Under the pieces are notes generated by a model. That model worked only from the letters and a program-made list of their open reading frames with translations. It did not search any database and was not told the DNA's origin. A DNA stretch of 64,000 bases from Nicotiana tabacum (lineage: Eukaryota; Streptophyta; Magnoliopsida; Solanales; Solanaceae), in assembly GCF_000715075.1 (NCBI RefSeq), contig NC_134102.1, positions 103,903,501 to 103,967,500 on the forward strand. The letters are read 5' to 3'. The translations under genes were made by a program, and so were the position numbers. Shown here piece after piece: positions 22,861-35,331 of this stretch; the stretch's first letter is position 1, and each line of letters starts with the position of its first letter.

Positions 22861-23735
22861 GTATTGAAGAAGGATATCCACCAACAACCCATGTGCGTGA
22901 GTTAGCAGAAGGGAACTTCTATTCGAAGTCATTAGCCGTAGTAAGCTTTCTTGGGATAATGGTGTTCACAGTAGGGGGAGCAGCATCATCAGTGTTTTCT
23001 TTGTTCTTTGGAGAGCTAGAGTTTTTGGAATAGGAGGCTATAGTTAATAGAGGAAAGTAAGGGCTTTTACGAAGGAGGTTAAAGGAAGTTAAAAGCAAAA
23101 GTGAGTTGAGTAAAGAGAGTTTGAGAGAGTTCGAAAAATTGTGAAGCGTAAAAAAAGAAAATTGAAGCGTATAAGTAAAGGAATAGGCGGCTAAAATCGT
23201 GGCCATGATTACCTCGAGAACCGGCGAAAGTATAGCTGAATCGTAGGATGATGCGTGTTCGGGGCATTAAATGCGGGGAAACGCGCGTCTAATCAAGCGC
23301 CAGAAACTTTTCAGAGAAGGTCATTAAATTTTCCGCCAAAAAAAGTATCTTCACCAACTTCTCGGTGGCACATACCTCGTCCGTTATAGAGAACATGACA
23401 TTCATAGTGTGCCGTTATATATTCTTCAATAGCCTCATAATTGTCATTTAAGAGTGGTTTAATCCTAGGAACTTGTTCCTTAGCTGCAACTATAAATATT
23501 GAGCTCAGCAGTTATTGTAAGGGGGAGAATTTCTGAAAAACTAATGACATACACTATCAAAAAGCTCAATAATATTTATTTCTTGCTTATTAATATTGCT
23601 ATTACTTCCTTCGGAAGCTACGCTCCCGCAACCAGGCTGTTCAAACCACGTATAAATGTTTACATGTAAACAATTACACTTATCATTAGTTGTAAAGATA
23701 CGGAGAGAGTATCTTGCTACTTGGACGTACTTTCA
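22861..23735 (+). mobile_element. 3' end of the Tat element, LTR-like, boundaries unresolved
   Basis: This holds the leader of the antisense gene and then sequence with LTR character: TATAAATA followed by GAGCTCAGCAG near 23493-23507, and a GGGGGAG tract near 23520. No second LTR copy is in the window to fix its ends, because the 5' part of the Tat element lies left of element A. No coding signal found. Confidence 0.4.
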
Positions 23736-24267
23736 AGATTGGGAATTATGGATGATGGGGATTCATGCTTTTATCGCCTACGTTTCTATCTTGTTAACCT
23801 CTGCCATATTATTCATAGTCTGTATTCAAGATTTTATTGTTCCGAATTGCAATTGATTTCGCAGAATCTTCAAGACACTCTGTCACTATCGTTCAAAATG
23901 GCCCTGAATTTCTTAAAACAATACTATCAAAACCTTACTCAATTTCTATAAATCTCTCCAAGTTTAAACATAAAGGAAAAGAAGATTATTTGTTCCTTAT
24001 CAGATAAAGAAGTTGATATCGATAGCAATGGAAGAAACAAAACTGGATACCAGTAGCATTTAACTTGCATTAAACAAAAGAATGAATACCTACACATTTA
24101 GATTTTCCTCACATTTCATCATAAAGCATCTAGAAAATATAAAGAAAACAGAGAAAAAGATATCTATACCATTTTTATTACTGAGTCAATACTATCAAAG
24201 CATCAAAACAGAGCACTTCCAATTCCCAAGTCCACAAAACAGGGTAATTAATAACTAGTCCAATATC
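23736..24267 (-). other. 3' flank of truncated sHSP unit 1
   Basis: Read on the plus strand, 23740-23800 matches 36095-36155 (GGATTCATGCxTTTATCGC, then TTCTATCTTGTTAA). The part at 23860-24267 matches both 25275-25704 and 36230-36452, with shared blocks such as AAAGCATCTAGAAAATATAA and CATCAAAACAGAGCACTTCC. It is the duplicated downstream region of the sHSP genes. An AATAAA-type signal (complement of TTTATT) lies near 24174, as in unit 2. Confidence 0.75.
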
Positions 24268-24438
24268 TCATGCAATTTTAACCTCGATAGTTTTGGGTTT
24301 CTTAGGCTCAGGTGGAGGCAACTTCTGAACAATCACAGTCAAAACCCCATCTTGACAAACAGCAGAAATTGCATCAGTATTCGCATTCTCCGGCAACGTA
24401 AATTTCCTCATGAATTTCCCAATCCTTCTCTCCATTCT
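24268..24438 (-). pseudogene. Truncated class II small heat-shock protein gene (C-terminal third)
   Basis: The last 55 or so residues ([33 protein letters not shown] to the stop) match the intact gene at 25705-26178 almost exactly. Homology stops at 24438/24439, and the upstream sequence is unrelated repeat. The N-terminal arm and the first half of the alpha-crystallin domain are gone, with the promoter. It shares NTDAIS and VIVQ with the unit 2 gene rather than NIDAIS and VTIQ of unit 3, so unit 1 and unit 2 are the closer pair. A short upstream open extension (MRQPMVGH) is repeat-derived. No functional product is expected. Confidence 0.85.
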
Positions 24439-25262
24439 ATGACCGACCATCGGCTGACGCACATTTAATGCCTTGGTAACTGGACCGACGAGATATTTGT
24501 CACATACATCACAACAAGGTTCGACGCAGACGTCAGTATGTATCTAGTCAGAGGTTGAAAAATCACATCGCTCCTCGTCACTTTCTTTTCGAGAAACGAG
24601 GGGACTATCTGTATACGGTCAAAACCGAATTTGCCCTTCATGTAATTAATCATGATTGGAACATGATGGACCGAGAGTCGTCATTATAATATCGAGATGT
24701 GATGTGAAACCGGGTAATCGAGCTCAAGATTTAGGGGCCGATTAATACCGAGCTTGAGTCAATATCGAGCTATGATGTAAAGTTGTATTATCGAGCTCAA
24801 GATTCAGAGACCGATCAATACCGAGCTCGAGTCAATATCGAGCTCGAGATACAGAGACCGACCAATACCGAGACCAACCAAGATCAAGCCAAGAGACAAA
24901 GAGCCGTTATAGCCACACTAGGGAAGAAAATCTCAGCGAGAATCAAGGAAAAGCTAAATAAAATCTATCATGAGATCTCCACTATGTATTTTTAATTATA
25001 TCCAAAGTAGGATTTCTCAACTATATTAGGAGTGGTTATCATTAGAAATTATTGAGATTTAATAAATTTTATTCTTTTTTGGGTCGTGGACATTGATTCA
25101 TCTTGTTAATTTATCAATCATTCTTTAATCAAATTGAGTTTGTATTTATTCTTTTTTTATAGTTAATATTCGATATATTTCTACCTATTTTTTCAATTTG
25201 TACCAAATTATATCACATATCCTTAGAACTATATGATTTATCCTTAGAACTATGTATAAATT
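24439..25262 (+). mobile_element. Retroelement-derived insert that replaced the 5' half of sHSP unit 1
   Basis: About 820 bases between the truncated sHSP and the start of unit 2 homology. Its middle has a loosely tandem ATCGAGCTCAAGATT / CAGAGACCGATCAATACC motif (24690-24880) of the kind seen in Solanaceae LTRs. Its end is AT-rich. No partner LTR is present, so whether it is a solo LTR or a fragment cannot be decided here. Confidence 0.45.
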
Positions 25263-25704
25263 CGATTTTGTAGAATATTGAAGATGCTTTGTCGCTAATG
25301 CTCAACAAAGACCTGAGTTTCTTAAATCAATTTACTTTCAAAACCTTGTTATACAAATTTCTCCAACTGTCATCATAAAGGAAAAGAAGATTATTTGATC
25401 CTTGTTCAGATAAAAAGAAATTGCACGCACGCTATATATTGAAAATATTGATAGCAATCGATGAAACAATACTGGATATTAGTAGAAGCATTTCACTTGC
25501 AGTATACAAGAGATAGCATACCCAAACATTTTGTTCCTTCATACTCCATAAAGCATCTAGAAAATATAAAGAAAACAGAGGAAGAGATAACCACTCCTAG
25601 ATCTATACCATTTTTATTACTGAGTCATACTATCAAGCATCAAAACAGAGCACTTCCAATTCCCGTGTCCACAAAACAGAGTAATTAATAACTAGTCCAA
25701 TATC
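25263..25704 (-). other. 3' flank and 3' UTR of sHSP unit 2
   Basis: Matches the 3' flanks of units 1 and 3. On the minus strand, an AATAAA (complement of TTTATT at 25613-25618) lies about 90 bases after the stop codon and is a plausible polyadenylation signal. No other coding signal. Confidence 0.65.
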
Positions 25705-26178
25705 TCATGCAATTTTAACCTCGATAGTTTTGGGTTTCTTAGGCTCAGGTGGAGGCAACTTCTGAACAATCACAGTCAAAACCCCATCTCGACAAACAGC
25801 AGAAATTGCATCAGTATTCGCATTCTCCGGCAACGTAAATTTCCTCATGAATTTCCCAATCCTTCTCTCCATTCTAATATACTTAGCCCCTTCTTTCTCT
25901 TCTTCCCTCTTCCTTTCTCCACTGATCAGCAGCACATTGTCATCTTCCACCTGCACTTTAATATCTCCAGATTTCAACCCCGGCATGTCCACGATGAACA
26001 CATAGGAATTTTGGTACTCTTTCACGTCGGCTGGTGTTGCAGCCATTGCCTTAGCGTCACGTACATAGTTCCTTGACGGGGCGTTAATGGACTTGTCGGA
26101 ATCTTCACCGGCGGCGTCCATGAAGTGCTGGAGAGTGTGGAGAAGTGGTGTGTCGATACCCATTAGCCTGAAATCCAT
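25705..26178 (-). CDS. HSP17-CII: Cytosolic class II small heat-shock protein, 157 aa (unit 2)
   Basis: An intact intronless frame starts at the ATG at 26178. The protein follows the class II (CII) cytosolic sHSP pattern. N-terminal arm: [20 protein letters not shown]. Class-specific linker: [19 protein letters not shown] (residues 37-55). Alpha-crystallin domain (about 56-142) with [20 protein letters not shown] and the GVLTV box at 132-136. C-terminal tail with the I-E-V anchor (152-154) that docks neighbouring dimers. Such proteins bind unfolding clients without ATP and pass them to Hsp70/Hsp100. There is no transit or signal peptide. Length is usual for the class. Residue 130 is R, where the other two copies have Q in AVCQDG. 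Heat-shock elements and a TATA box lie upstream. Confidence 0.95.
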   Translation of the reverse strand: MDFRLMGIDTPLLHTLQHFMDAAGEDSDKSINAPSRNYVRDAKAMAATPADVKEYQNSYVFIVDMPGLKSGDIKVQVEDDNVLLISGERKREEEKEGAKYIRMERRIGKFMRKFTLPENANTDAISAVCRDGVLTVIVQKLPPPEPKKPKTIEVKIA

Positions 26179-26221
26179 CTTCCTCCTCTTTGATTAACTG
26201 AGTGCTAAGGGAAGATGTGAT

Positions 26222-26257
26222 GATTATATAGTGTAAACATAGAAGCTTCTGAAGGAA
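26222..26257 (-). promoter_or_regulatory. TATA box and gapped heat-shock element of sHSP unit 2
   Basis: On the minus strand a TATATAATC box (26222-26233) lies only about 45 bases before the ATG. Upstream is GAA-GC-TTC (26242-26249). After it comes TGAAG and then GAA (26255-26257), so the third unit is displaced from the usual 2-base spacing to 5 bases (a gap-type element). Further CTAGAA-type half-sites lie at about 26284 and 26328. Binding by heat-shock factor trimers is inferred. Confidence 0.7.
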
Positions 26258-26780
26258 ATGGAAGCAGAAGGTGACATATTTCTAGGAGCTTCGGTTCCTT
26301 ATATTGTCCACATGTTCTACACTTGTCTAGAACTTTATCGATTCTTCGCACGCAAGATATGGTCCCCCATTTTCCTTCTTTTCTTTTGAGGTCTAATGTA
26401 TGGTCCCCTATAATTGTATGTTAGTAGATATTTAGCAAATATGTTTCCACCTTTTTACAGATTCCTCACAAAAAAGAAACATATCTTTGACCATACTTTT
26501 ATTACATCAGTTAGTATCATTTGAGTTCCTTCTTTTCTATATCTTTGTATAGGTAAAGAAAGATTTTTATAATCTTCATATTAGAATGTCTTTATAAGAA
26601 TAACCTAAAAGTAGAATATTCTGACTCCAATGAACGATATGAAAGGTTCCTTCTTTTCTATATCTGACTAGTTAAATGAGAATTTCGTTTGACCCATGAA
26701 ATGCATAAACAGCTGTGGATGAAATAGAAAATCAAATCGAAGTACTAATAATACTACACTGATGAGAACAGACTTAATGA
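26258..26780. other. Upstream promoter flank of sHSP unit 2
   Basis: The first 160 bases still match the unit 3 upstream region (GATATGGTCCCC, TTTCTTTTG). Beyond about 26420 the match fades into AT-rich sequence with no coding signal. Confidence 0.55.
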
Positions 26781-26784
26781 TTTA

Positions 26785-27150
26785 GGGGGCGTTTGGTAGA
26801 ATGTATAAGAATAGTACGGAATATGATACATTATTAATATTGTAATTAGAAATGTTGATTTTTTACATGCATTGCATAATTTTTAATAAAAAATTATTTA
26901 TAATAATACCCTCTGACTATTTGAAAAAGGATTTAAAAGAGTAATTTTTTCCTTTATATATGTTTATCCATGTATTATAATTATAATATTGCTAATGCTA
27001 TAATTTACTATTGATAAGAATATTACTGAATAAGGTGAATAATTAATACAAGTATTAGTTATACAAAGTTTGAAAAAATGAAAGTATTGATTTTTATTAC
27101 CAAAACTAATACATGTATTATTTTTTCTAATATATCATACCAAACAACCC
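26785..27150. mobile_element. Miniature inverted-repeat DNA element (about 366 bases)
   Basis: Begins GGGGGCGTTTGGTAGAATGTAT and ends with the imperfect inverse, ATATCATACCAAACAACCC. It is AT-rich inside and has no coding potential. TTTA lies on both sides (26781-26784 and 27151-27154). GGGxGTTTGGTA termini are characteristic of plant MITEs. Assignment to hAT-like or Harbinger-like is uncertain: no 8-base duplication is visible, while TTA/TTTA favours the latter. Confidence 0.7.
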
Positions 27151-27353
27151 TTTACAATCCTCGGCTTTTTGTGCACCATACTTTTCTTTCTACCGACCAA
27201 GATAGTTGTGAGCTAATTTTCTGGCCAAACTAACCGCTCCACTTTTTTGAGGTTTAAAGTCCTTTGCCTTGATTGACACAACAAACATTTCACTCTAATT
27301 ATTATGATCAATTTTGAATACAAACAATAACTATGTCTCAATTTTGAACTGAC
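27151..27353. other. Short unannotated spacer
   Basis: Between the miniature element and the truncated LTR of element F. I see no coding, repeat or RNA signal. Confidence 0.4.
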
Positions 27354-29352
27354 CTCAGAAACAAAAGAATAAATGGCCGAAGCCCCTTTCTTTGGCCAAA
27401 ATCAAAAAAGAAAGAAAGGGAAAAGAGTTACTGCGTAAAACCAAATCAGAAGCAAAAAGGGATTTTGACGGGTCAAGGGTTAAGGCAAAAATAAAAAATA
27501 CAGAAAGTGAGTTGGGGGGAAAAGCTTGGTGCCGCAAAAAAAGCCACTTTCAGCCATTGTTTGTTCAAATCTTAAGGTACTGTATTCCACAAATTTGAGA
27601 ATATATTTTAACGGTTAAAGTTAAATTAGGAGGTTGGCAAAAGTCAGTGAAACAAGGAAAGATATGTATAATTTTTGTTAATCTTTAGTAGTCTGTTGAG
27701 GAATCTTAAGCACTAATTATGTCTTACGGGTATTACTTGAGCTTCTTCTTCTGATAGATTTTAATTTCGATTCTCATGATTGGAAGATTCTGCAGAATAA
27801 TAGAAATTACACTAGTTCATTCACGCAATTGAGAATTTTCTTCCTAAAGAATCAATAGAACTTTATGAAATTAGATTAATAAATTATATGAATATGTTGG
27901 AGTTGATAGATTAGTAATTACTCATATGTAGGTAAATATAATTCGACGAATTAATAGTCAAGTATGAAACCTCGAGGGTTGGCTATTCTAAATTAGTTAT
28001 GAATTAGCCTAAACAAGGAAATTAACATGAGAACGATATTATGTAATTATAGAATGATTGGAGAAATTTGTACGAATTGCTCGAGGTGAAGCATTTGGTA
28101 TTTCGGCACGAGTACTATGAGTAGTAATCTTACTGCAATTTGTATTTTCATAACTTGCATGATTTACACATAATTTTTAACATGAATATGTTACCTATTA
28201 TTTTGATTTGCATGTGGGACAAGTCTTTTACTCGATATGATACCAAAATAGTTATTTGAGATGATTACCGTTGTTTTAAATATTTCCGTTAGTTTTGTTT
28301 TACCGTTACTTGAATATACTGTTATCAAAATGGAATTATATGATTTGATAAGAACCGCAATGCTCTATGTTGTTTTAAAATATTTTCTACGAGTATATAC
28401 GTATTTCAGAGATAAGTATAAATGGGAGTAGACATTGAAGGAAACCATAGCTAACGGAGGGTTTGTTAGACCTGGTGCACCTTGTAATTACCGATTACCA
28501 TTATAGCCCTCGCTAGTGGGAAGGTAGAACTAGCATACCATTATCGATTTCCCTCGAGTAGGGACTACCGTTATATTTGACTTCTTGCGAAGAAGTCCAC
28601 AGTTATGCCGATTACATGATCCGTTCATTGAAACTTCCCAAACATGAATATTGATATTACACAGTATTTACCGAAATTATTACCGAATTGTCAATTAATT
28701 TATAATACATAAAAAATATGATGAGACTGATTATTGTTTATTATTTTTGAAATGGCATCTTTATGATATTTTCTGTTTAATATACTAGCATGTTTTCTAA
28801 CTTGTCCCCAATAAAAACAGTTGTGGTTAAATGTTATTACTCATTGAGCTAGCGACTCATTCCACGCTAATTATTTTTACAGAGACAACAGTTGACGCAG
28901 GCGAGGATTTCGTTAATTAGAGTGCACAGGTTGATAGTTCTAGGTGAGCCTCGCACTTGTTCGCGTGGGCGAAGATTTTATTTATTGTTATTGCCTTTTC
29001 TTTGAACTCTTAGAGTCGCTCCATAGTCATTCTTTTTGTGTCTTGGATATTCTTTTGTTATTATAGACTTATGTTGAGTATCACTCATTCTTATTAAAGT
29101 TGGAGATAAAGTAGTATTTCTAGTTGTTAGTGGTGGACTATTAATGGTAGATATTTGTTTTGGTTAATTGATAAAGTCATTGTCGTTTGAATTGATATTA
29201 GGATGTTTGGTTGTTGATTTGAGACATGAAAATTTTTGGGATAGTCCAAATACAGGGGAAACTCTGTCTGATTTTTTATAAAATACTGATGAGGCTTACT
29301 TGGTAGCACTTGCTCCTAAGTGCCGGTCATGATCCTAAATTGGGTCGTGACA
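27354..29352 (+). repeat. 5' LTR of element F (start missing)
   Basis: Aligns with 33145-35138 from AAACAAAAGAATAAA onward and ends ...GGGTCGTGACA. The first roughly 100 bases of the other LTR (33041-33144, beginning TGTAATACTC) have no counterpart here. Confidence 0.85.
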
Positions 29353-29356
29353 AAGT

Positions 29357-29368
29357 TGGTATCAGAGC
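29357..29368 (+). promoter_or_regulatory. Primer-binding site of element F (initiator tRNA-Met)
   Basis: TGGTATCAGAGC four bases after the LTR, the standard complement of the plant initiator tRNA-Met 3' end. Confidence 0.85.
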
Positions 29369-32300
29369 TAGATTATTCTTGTGACTAATGGAGCACACGT
29401 CGGTAGTAGAATCTCAATTATGGTTATGTAGCCGGCCATTCCCATAATCGTAATTTTGCGAGGGCGTGATAGGATGTGTCTTGTCTTTCTTTTTTATTCC
29501 TCTGTACGTGTGTGGCGATTAGGGTAAAATAATTGAATCTATCATTACTTATCCTATTCATGTATGACTCGGACCAATTACCCTATAATGGAATTGGGCT
29601 AGAGGTTCAAACTTCAAAGACGTCAAATTTCGCCAATGGACATGCATCCATATCCAAGCAAAGAAAATGCTACATAAATAGAATACAATACCAGTGAAAG
29701 GTTCATTGTGCCATATGAGGTGATTTCCGGTAAGATGTGTAATAGAGTCCATTTCAGAAATTTATACTAGTCCACCACTACAACGATAAAGGAGTGCTAT
29801 CACAAAAAGGTACTTACCTCCATAAAAAAAAAATTGAGATCTTTATGGATATAATAGATAAACATAAGAAGAATGACCAATGAAGTAGGGGCTCTAAAGT
29901 CCTCATGCACCTTGAAGATATGGGGAACAACAAAATATTCTTAATAAAATTCCTAAAGTTGAAACTACTAAGTTTACTATTTCTGATAATTCAAAGGATC
30001 ATTAAAGGTTTTAATAACATACTTACCACGTTATGAGCTATAGGATATTTCATGAAGAGGTCTATGGAACATGCAACTTTTGGACTAGAGAACATGGCGA
30101 ATACATGAAATGCTACGGTACTCTTAGAGATGCCAACAAGAGCAACACAACTAATTTGGGAATAATTTCACTAAAATATTTATGAATCACTTCCTTCTTG
30201 ATAGTTTGTGACATGAACTTGCCTGCTAGATCATTTAAGAAATTGATTTAGACGTTGGGTATACTTACATATAACACAAAACTTTTTCAGCTGGTTACGC
30301 AAGCAACATCTTAAGTTTAGAGACTTGTTAAAAGGTTGGTTAATTGTTTAAACAAGATAGTAACTGCATATATGAAGACTTAAACCTATTCTGTAGCAGT
30401 TACACTTACCAGAAAGATTGAAAATATGGACATGATAGGCGTGCAAGAACTCACATAAGAAGATCAAGATTAGAATATCTTTTAGTATGGATTTTAATAT
30501 GAGTCGAAGATTTATAAATCAAGAATGTTTTGAGATATTAAGCGAACCTTTTCGGGTTTCCGCATCTGTGAAAAATTTATAGTAGTTAGACATGTGTTTA
30601 AAACTTTTAAGATTCAAGTTAAGAAAAATAAACCCTAGCTAACCAAGTTGTACTTGATATGGTTGACTCTAACGTACAGATGGATATGGATTAATTATCT
30701 TCTTACCATGCTACCCTAGATTACTGTGGAAAGACTATTAGGTTTGGTGAACTTTAAAAGTTAGTTTTGTCTAAAAAGGGGATTATAGGTTTTAGAGACG
30801 AGAAAATTATATATTTTGAAGACTTAACGATTATAGAAGAAATGTTGTTTGGATCACATAGATACGGTAAGGGGCACAAGAGAAAAAATACTTAGTTTGA
30901 GGGAAAAAAAGTATCATAATGAGAGATTCTCTAAAGTATTCCTAAGGATTTACTAGGACTACCTCCAATATGAGAAATAGACTTCGGTATTGAGCTGACA
31001 CCTGGCACCCATACTATATCATATGGCACCAACAGAGTTGAGAAAGCTAATTGAATAATTGAGACACCTACTGGATACAGATTTTATCATACCGAGTATT
31101 GCACCATGGGGTACACCAATATTATTTGAAAAAAAAGGGATGAGTCTTCAAGAATGTGGGCCAAATATAGATAATTAAATAAGATAGCAATATACAACAA
31201 ATATTTCTTGTCTTGTATAGATAACTTATTTGATCAGTTACAAGGAGCCATTGATTTTTAGTTTGGTTATCATCAGCTTAGAATAATAAAGGAAGATATT
31301 TCGATGTTGCCTCTAGTACTCGGTACAAACATTATGAGTTATCTGTGATGTCCTTTAGATTGGCCAATACTCCAATTGCATTGATGTATATAATGAATAT
31401 GGTGTTCAAAGAAAAAAAAACATCATAGTTTTTACTTACTATATTATGGTATATTCTCGTACCCGAGAAGAACACGAGAATTACTTGAAAAATATGTCAA
31501 AGACACTGTAGAAAAATCAACCTTTTTTCCCAAGTTCTTCAATTAGCTGGACTCGATGGTAATCATAGGACACATGGTATTTAAGAATGAAAAATGGTAG
31601 ATTCTAAGAAGATAGAAACAATTCATAAATGGCTGAGACCCATTTCTCCTACAGAGGTTACTTTTGGCTTGACAGGCTACTATAGGCAATTGTGTAGGAT
31701 TTCTCTAGAATAGCACCACCACTCACCAAGTTAACATAGAAAATCGCTAAATTTCAGTGGATGGAAAAATGTACAACGAGAAAGCATGTTTGACAATTAC
31801 ACTAATGTTAGCCTTATTCCAATAGGCTCTAGAGGATTCACGATGTTATGTGATACTTCGAGGGTAGGATTAGGATATTTTATCATGCAAAATAGTCGCG
31901 TGATAGCCTATGCTCTAAGGAAATTGAAGAAGCTCAAGTCGTATTATGCCATTCATAATTTGGAGATGGTCATAGTGGTATTTCCTTTTAAGATTTAGAG
32001 ACACTATTTATACGAAGAAGCCTATGAGATTTATACATAGCACAAGAGCCTGAAGTATATTTAAAACTAACAGAGATATAAATATTTAGCAATGCTGATG
32101 GAGGGAACTACTGAAGATATAATTGTACTATTTTATATTGTTCAGGAAAGATAAATATTATAGCTTATACAAAAAAAAAAATCTATGGGTGATTTGGCGC
32201 ATATAGCTCCTGTAGAGATACTTCTGGACGAAGATATGCATAGACTAGAGGGTACACGTATTAGATTCAATGTGGAACAAATAAAATAAAATTCAAAGAC

Positions 32301-33030
32301 ATTATTGGCTATTGGTCAAGCCCGATGTAGAGTGTATAAAGGATAACCAATACGAGAATGAGCGATTATTTAATTACCGAGATTAGTTTCTAGCTGGTAA
32401 AAGCAAAGATATGCCTGTTAATAGTGAGGGTATTCTCCGAATAGGTAATTAATTATGTGTAGCAAACGTATATGGGTTGAGACAAGCTATTTGTGATGGA
32501 GCTCACAACTCTAGATACACTGTATATCTCAGGTCTATAAGATGCACCATGACTATAAAAAATATTGATTGGTTGGGAAAAAAAGAAAGAAAGAAAAAAT
32601 TCGTTAACTTTGTTTCTAGCTATTTGACATATCAGTAATTACTCACACAATTAGAGGTATGATTATATATAGGAGAGTTGTAAATTGGCTTACAAAGTAG
32701 GCACGTTTCTTGCTAGTTAAAACCTCTTATAGTGAGGTAAAATATGCATAGATATACATGAACATAAAATTATCTGACTCAATAGAGCTCTATTGTCCGT
32801 CCTCAAATTCAACTAAAGGTAGATAAGCGTCCCAACTACCTCCAAACTCAAGAATACAATCTCTTAACATATTCTCCAAGATCTATATAGCATATTCGAA
32901 CTTTGCGTTTGCGTGCGATAAAACTAATACTAAGATCTACTCGTGTACCCAACATTTCTTGAAAAGGTTTTTAAATTGTGAAGTGAATGTGATCCTCTAT
33001 TAGATAAATTCGGAGACCGAATTTCATAAT
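29369..33030 (+). pseudogene. Degenerate gag-pol of element F
   Basis: The first 1.6 kb has no readable protein. Reverse-transcriptase text follows from about 31020: MAPTELRKL, then SIAPWGTPILFEKKG, then FDQLQGA and YELSVMSFRLANTP near 31330-31370. RNase H is at 31786-31998 (MLCDTSRVGLGYFIMQ, RVIAYALRKLK). A trace of the integrase zinc region follows near 32465 (VYGLRQAICDGAHNSRY). Every segment contains stops, and no integrase core is recognisable. The order RT, RNase H, integrase supports Ty3/Gypsy. Confidence 0.7.
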
Positions 33031-33040
33031 GTGGGGAGAA

Positions 33041-35138
33041 TGTAATACTCATTACAAAAAAAAGGGTAATTAAGTAATTTAACCAAAATAAAATATATAA
33101 AAAATACAATACAAGATGAAATAGGGGTAAAGCCCTATGCTAACAGAAACAAAAGAATAAAGGGCTGAAGCCCCTTTCTTTGGCCAAAATCAAAAAAGAA
33201 AGAAAGGGAAAAGAGTTGCTGCGTAAAACTAAACCAGAAGCAAAAAGGGATTTTGATGGGTCAAGGGTTAAGGCAAAAATAAAAAATATAGAAGGTGAGT
33301 TGGGGAAAAAGCATGGTGCCGCAAAAGAAGTCACTTCCGGTCATTGTTTGTTCAAATCTTAAGGTACTGTATTCCACAAATTTGAGAATATATTTTAATG
33401 GTTAGAGTTAAATAAGGAGATTGGCAAAAGTCAGTGAAACAAGGAAAGATATGTATACTTTTTGTTAATCTTTAGCAATTTGTGAGGAATCTTAAGCACT
33501 AATTGTATCTTATAGGTATTACTTGAGCTTCTTCTTCTGCTGGATTTTAATTTTGATTCTCATGATTGGAAAATTCTACAGAGTAATAGAAATTACACTA
33601 GTTCATTCACGTAATTGAGAATTTTTTTCCTAAAGAATCAATAGAATTTTATGAAATTGGATTAATAAATTCTATGAATAGGTTGGAGTTGATAGATTAG
33701 TAATTATTCATATGTGGGTAAATATAATCCACAAATTAAGACTCAAACATGAACCCCGATGATTGGGTATTCTAAATTAGCTATGAATTAGCCTAAACAA
33801 GAAAATTAACATGAGATCGATATTATGTAATTATAGATTGATTGGAGGAATTTGTACGAATTGCTCGAGGTGAAGCATTTGGTATTTCGGCACGAGTACT
33901 GTGAGTAGTAATCTTACTGCAATTTGTGTTTTCATAACTTGCATGATTTACACATGATTTTTAATATGAATATGTTACCGATTATTTTGAGTTGCATGTG
34001 GGACAAGTCTTTTACTCGATATGATACTGAAATAGTTATTTGAGATGATTACCGTTGTTTTAAATATTTTCGTTAGTTCTGTTTTACCGTTACTTGAATT
34101 TACTGTTATCGAAATGGAATTATATGATTTGATAAGAACCGAAATGCCCTATGTTATTTTAAAATATTTTTTACGAGTATATATATATTTCATAGACAAG
34201 TATAAATGGGAGTAGACATTGAAGGATCTCGTAGCTAACGGCGGATTTGTTAGACCTGGTGCACCTTCTAATTACCGATTATCGTTATAGCCCTCACTAG
34301 TGGGAAGGTAAAACTAGCATACCATTACCAATTTCCCTCGAGTATGGACTACCGTTATATTTGACTTCTTGCGAAGAAATTCACAGTTATACCGATTACA
34401 TGATCCGTTCATTGAAACCTCCCACACATGAATATTGATATTATACAGTATTTACCGAGCTTATTACCGAAATGTCAATTGATTTTATATTACATGAAAA
34501 ATATGATGAGACTGATGATTGTTTATTATTTCTGAAATTGCATTTTTATGATATTTTCTGTTTAATATACTAGCATGTTTTCTGACTTGTCCCCAATAAA
34601 AACGGTTGTGGTTAAGTGTTATTACTCATTGAGCTAGCGACTCATTCCCCGTTAATTATTTTTACAGAGACAATAGTTGACGCGGGTGAGGATTTCGTTA
34701 ATTAGAGCGCACATGTTGATAGTTCTTGGTGAGCCTCGCACTTGTTCGCGTGGGCGAAGATTTTATTTACTGTTATGGCCTTTTCTTTGAACTCTTAGAG
34801 TCGCTCCATAGTCATTCTTTTTGTGTCATGGGTATTCTTTTGTTATTATAGACTTATGTTGAGTATCACTCATTCTTATCAAAGTTGGAGATAAAGTAGT
34901 ATTTCTAATTGTTAGTGGGTGGACTATTAATGGTAGATATTTATTTTGGTTAATTGATAAAGTCATTGTCGTTTGAATTGATATTAGGATATTTGGTTGT
35001 TGATTTGAGACATGGAAATTTTTGGGATAGTCCAAATAGAGGGAAAACTCTGTCCGATTTTCTGTAAAATACTGATGACGCATACTTGGGGGCACTTGCT
35101 CCTAAGTGCTAGTCATGATCCTAAATTGGATCGTGACA
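33041..35138 (+). repeat. 3' LTR of element F
   Basis: Starts TGTAATACTC right after the purine tract GTGGGGAGAA (33031-33040) and ends ...GGATCGTGACA. It is complete, about 2.1 kb. Confidence 0.85.
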
Positions 35139-35331
35139 TCATATTATACTCATATTGTACAACAACAATAACAATGGACAACAATGATAATGATGATCTC
35201 TGCATTTTTCTACAGGCATGTAAAAATTTCAAATGTAAAAGATATCTCTCCTAAAAACATAGGACCTAAATAAAGCAAATTCATTAATTACATTACTAAA
35301 ATTTAATTCCAACCAATTGGTATAGCTAATA

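Larger units (their letters stand above)
27354..35138 (+). mobile_element. Element F: decayed Ty3/Gypsy retrotransposon between sHSP units 2 and 3
   Basis: Two LTRs (27354-29352, truncated at its start, and 33041-35138) flank a 3.7-kb interior with an initiator-Met-type primer site, pol remnants in protein order and a polypurine tract. No target duplication can be tested because the left LTR has lost roughly its first 100 bases. LTR divergence is clearly higher than in element D. Confidence 0.85.

Noticed and set aside
29357..29368. tRNA-Met-like match considered as a tRNA gene
   Set aside because: Only the 12-base complement of the tRNA 3' end is present after an LTR; it is a primer-binding site. 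The same applies at 40617, 57944 and 18959.
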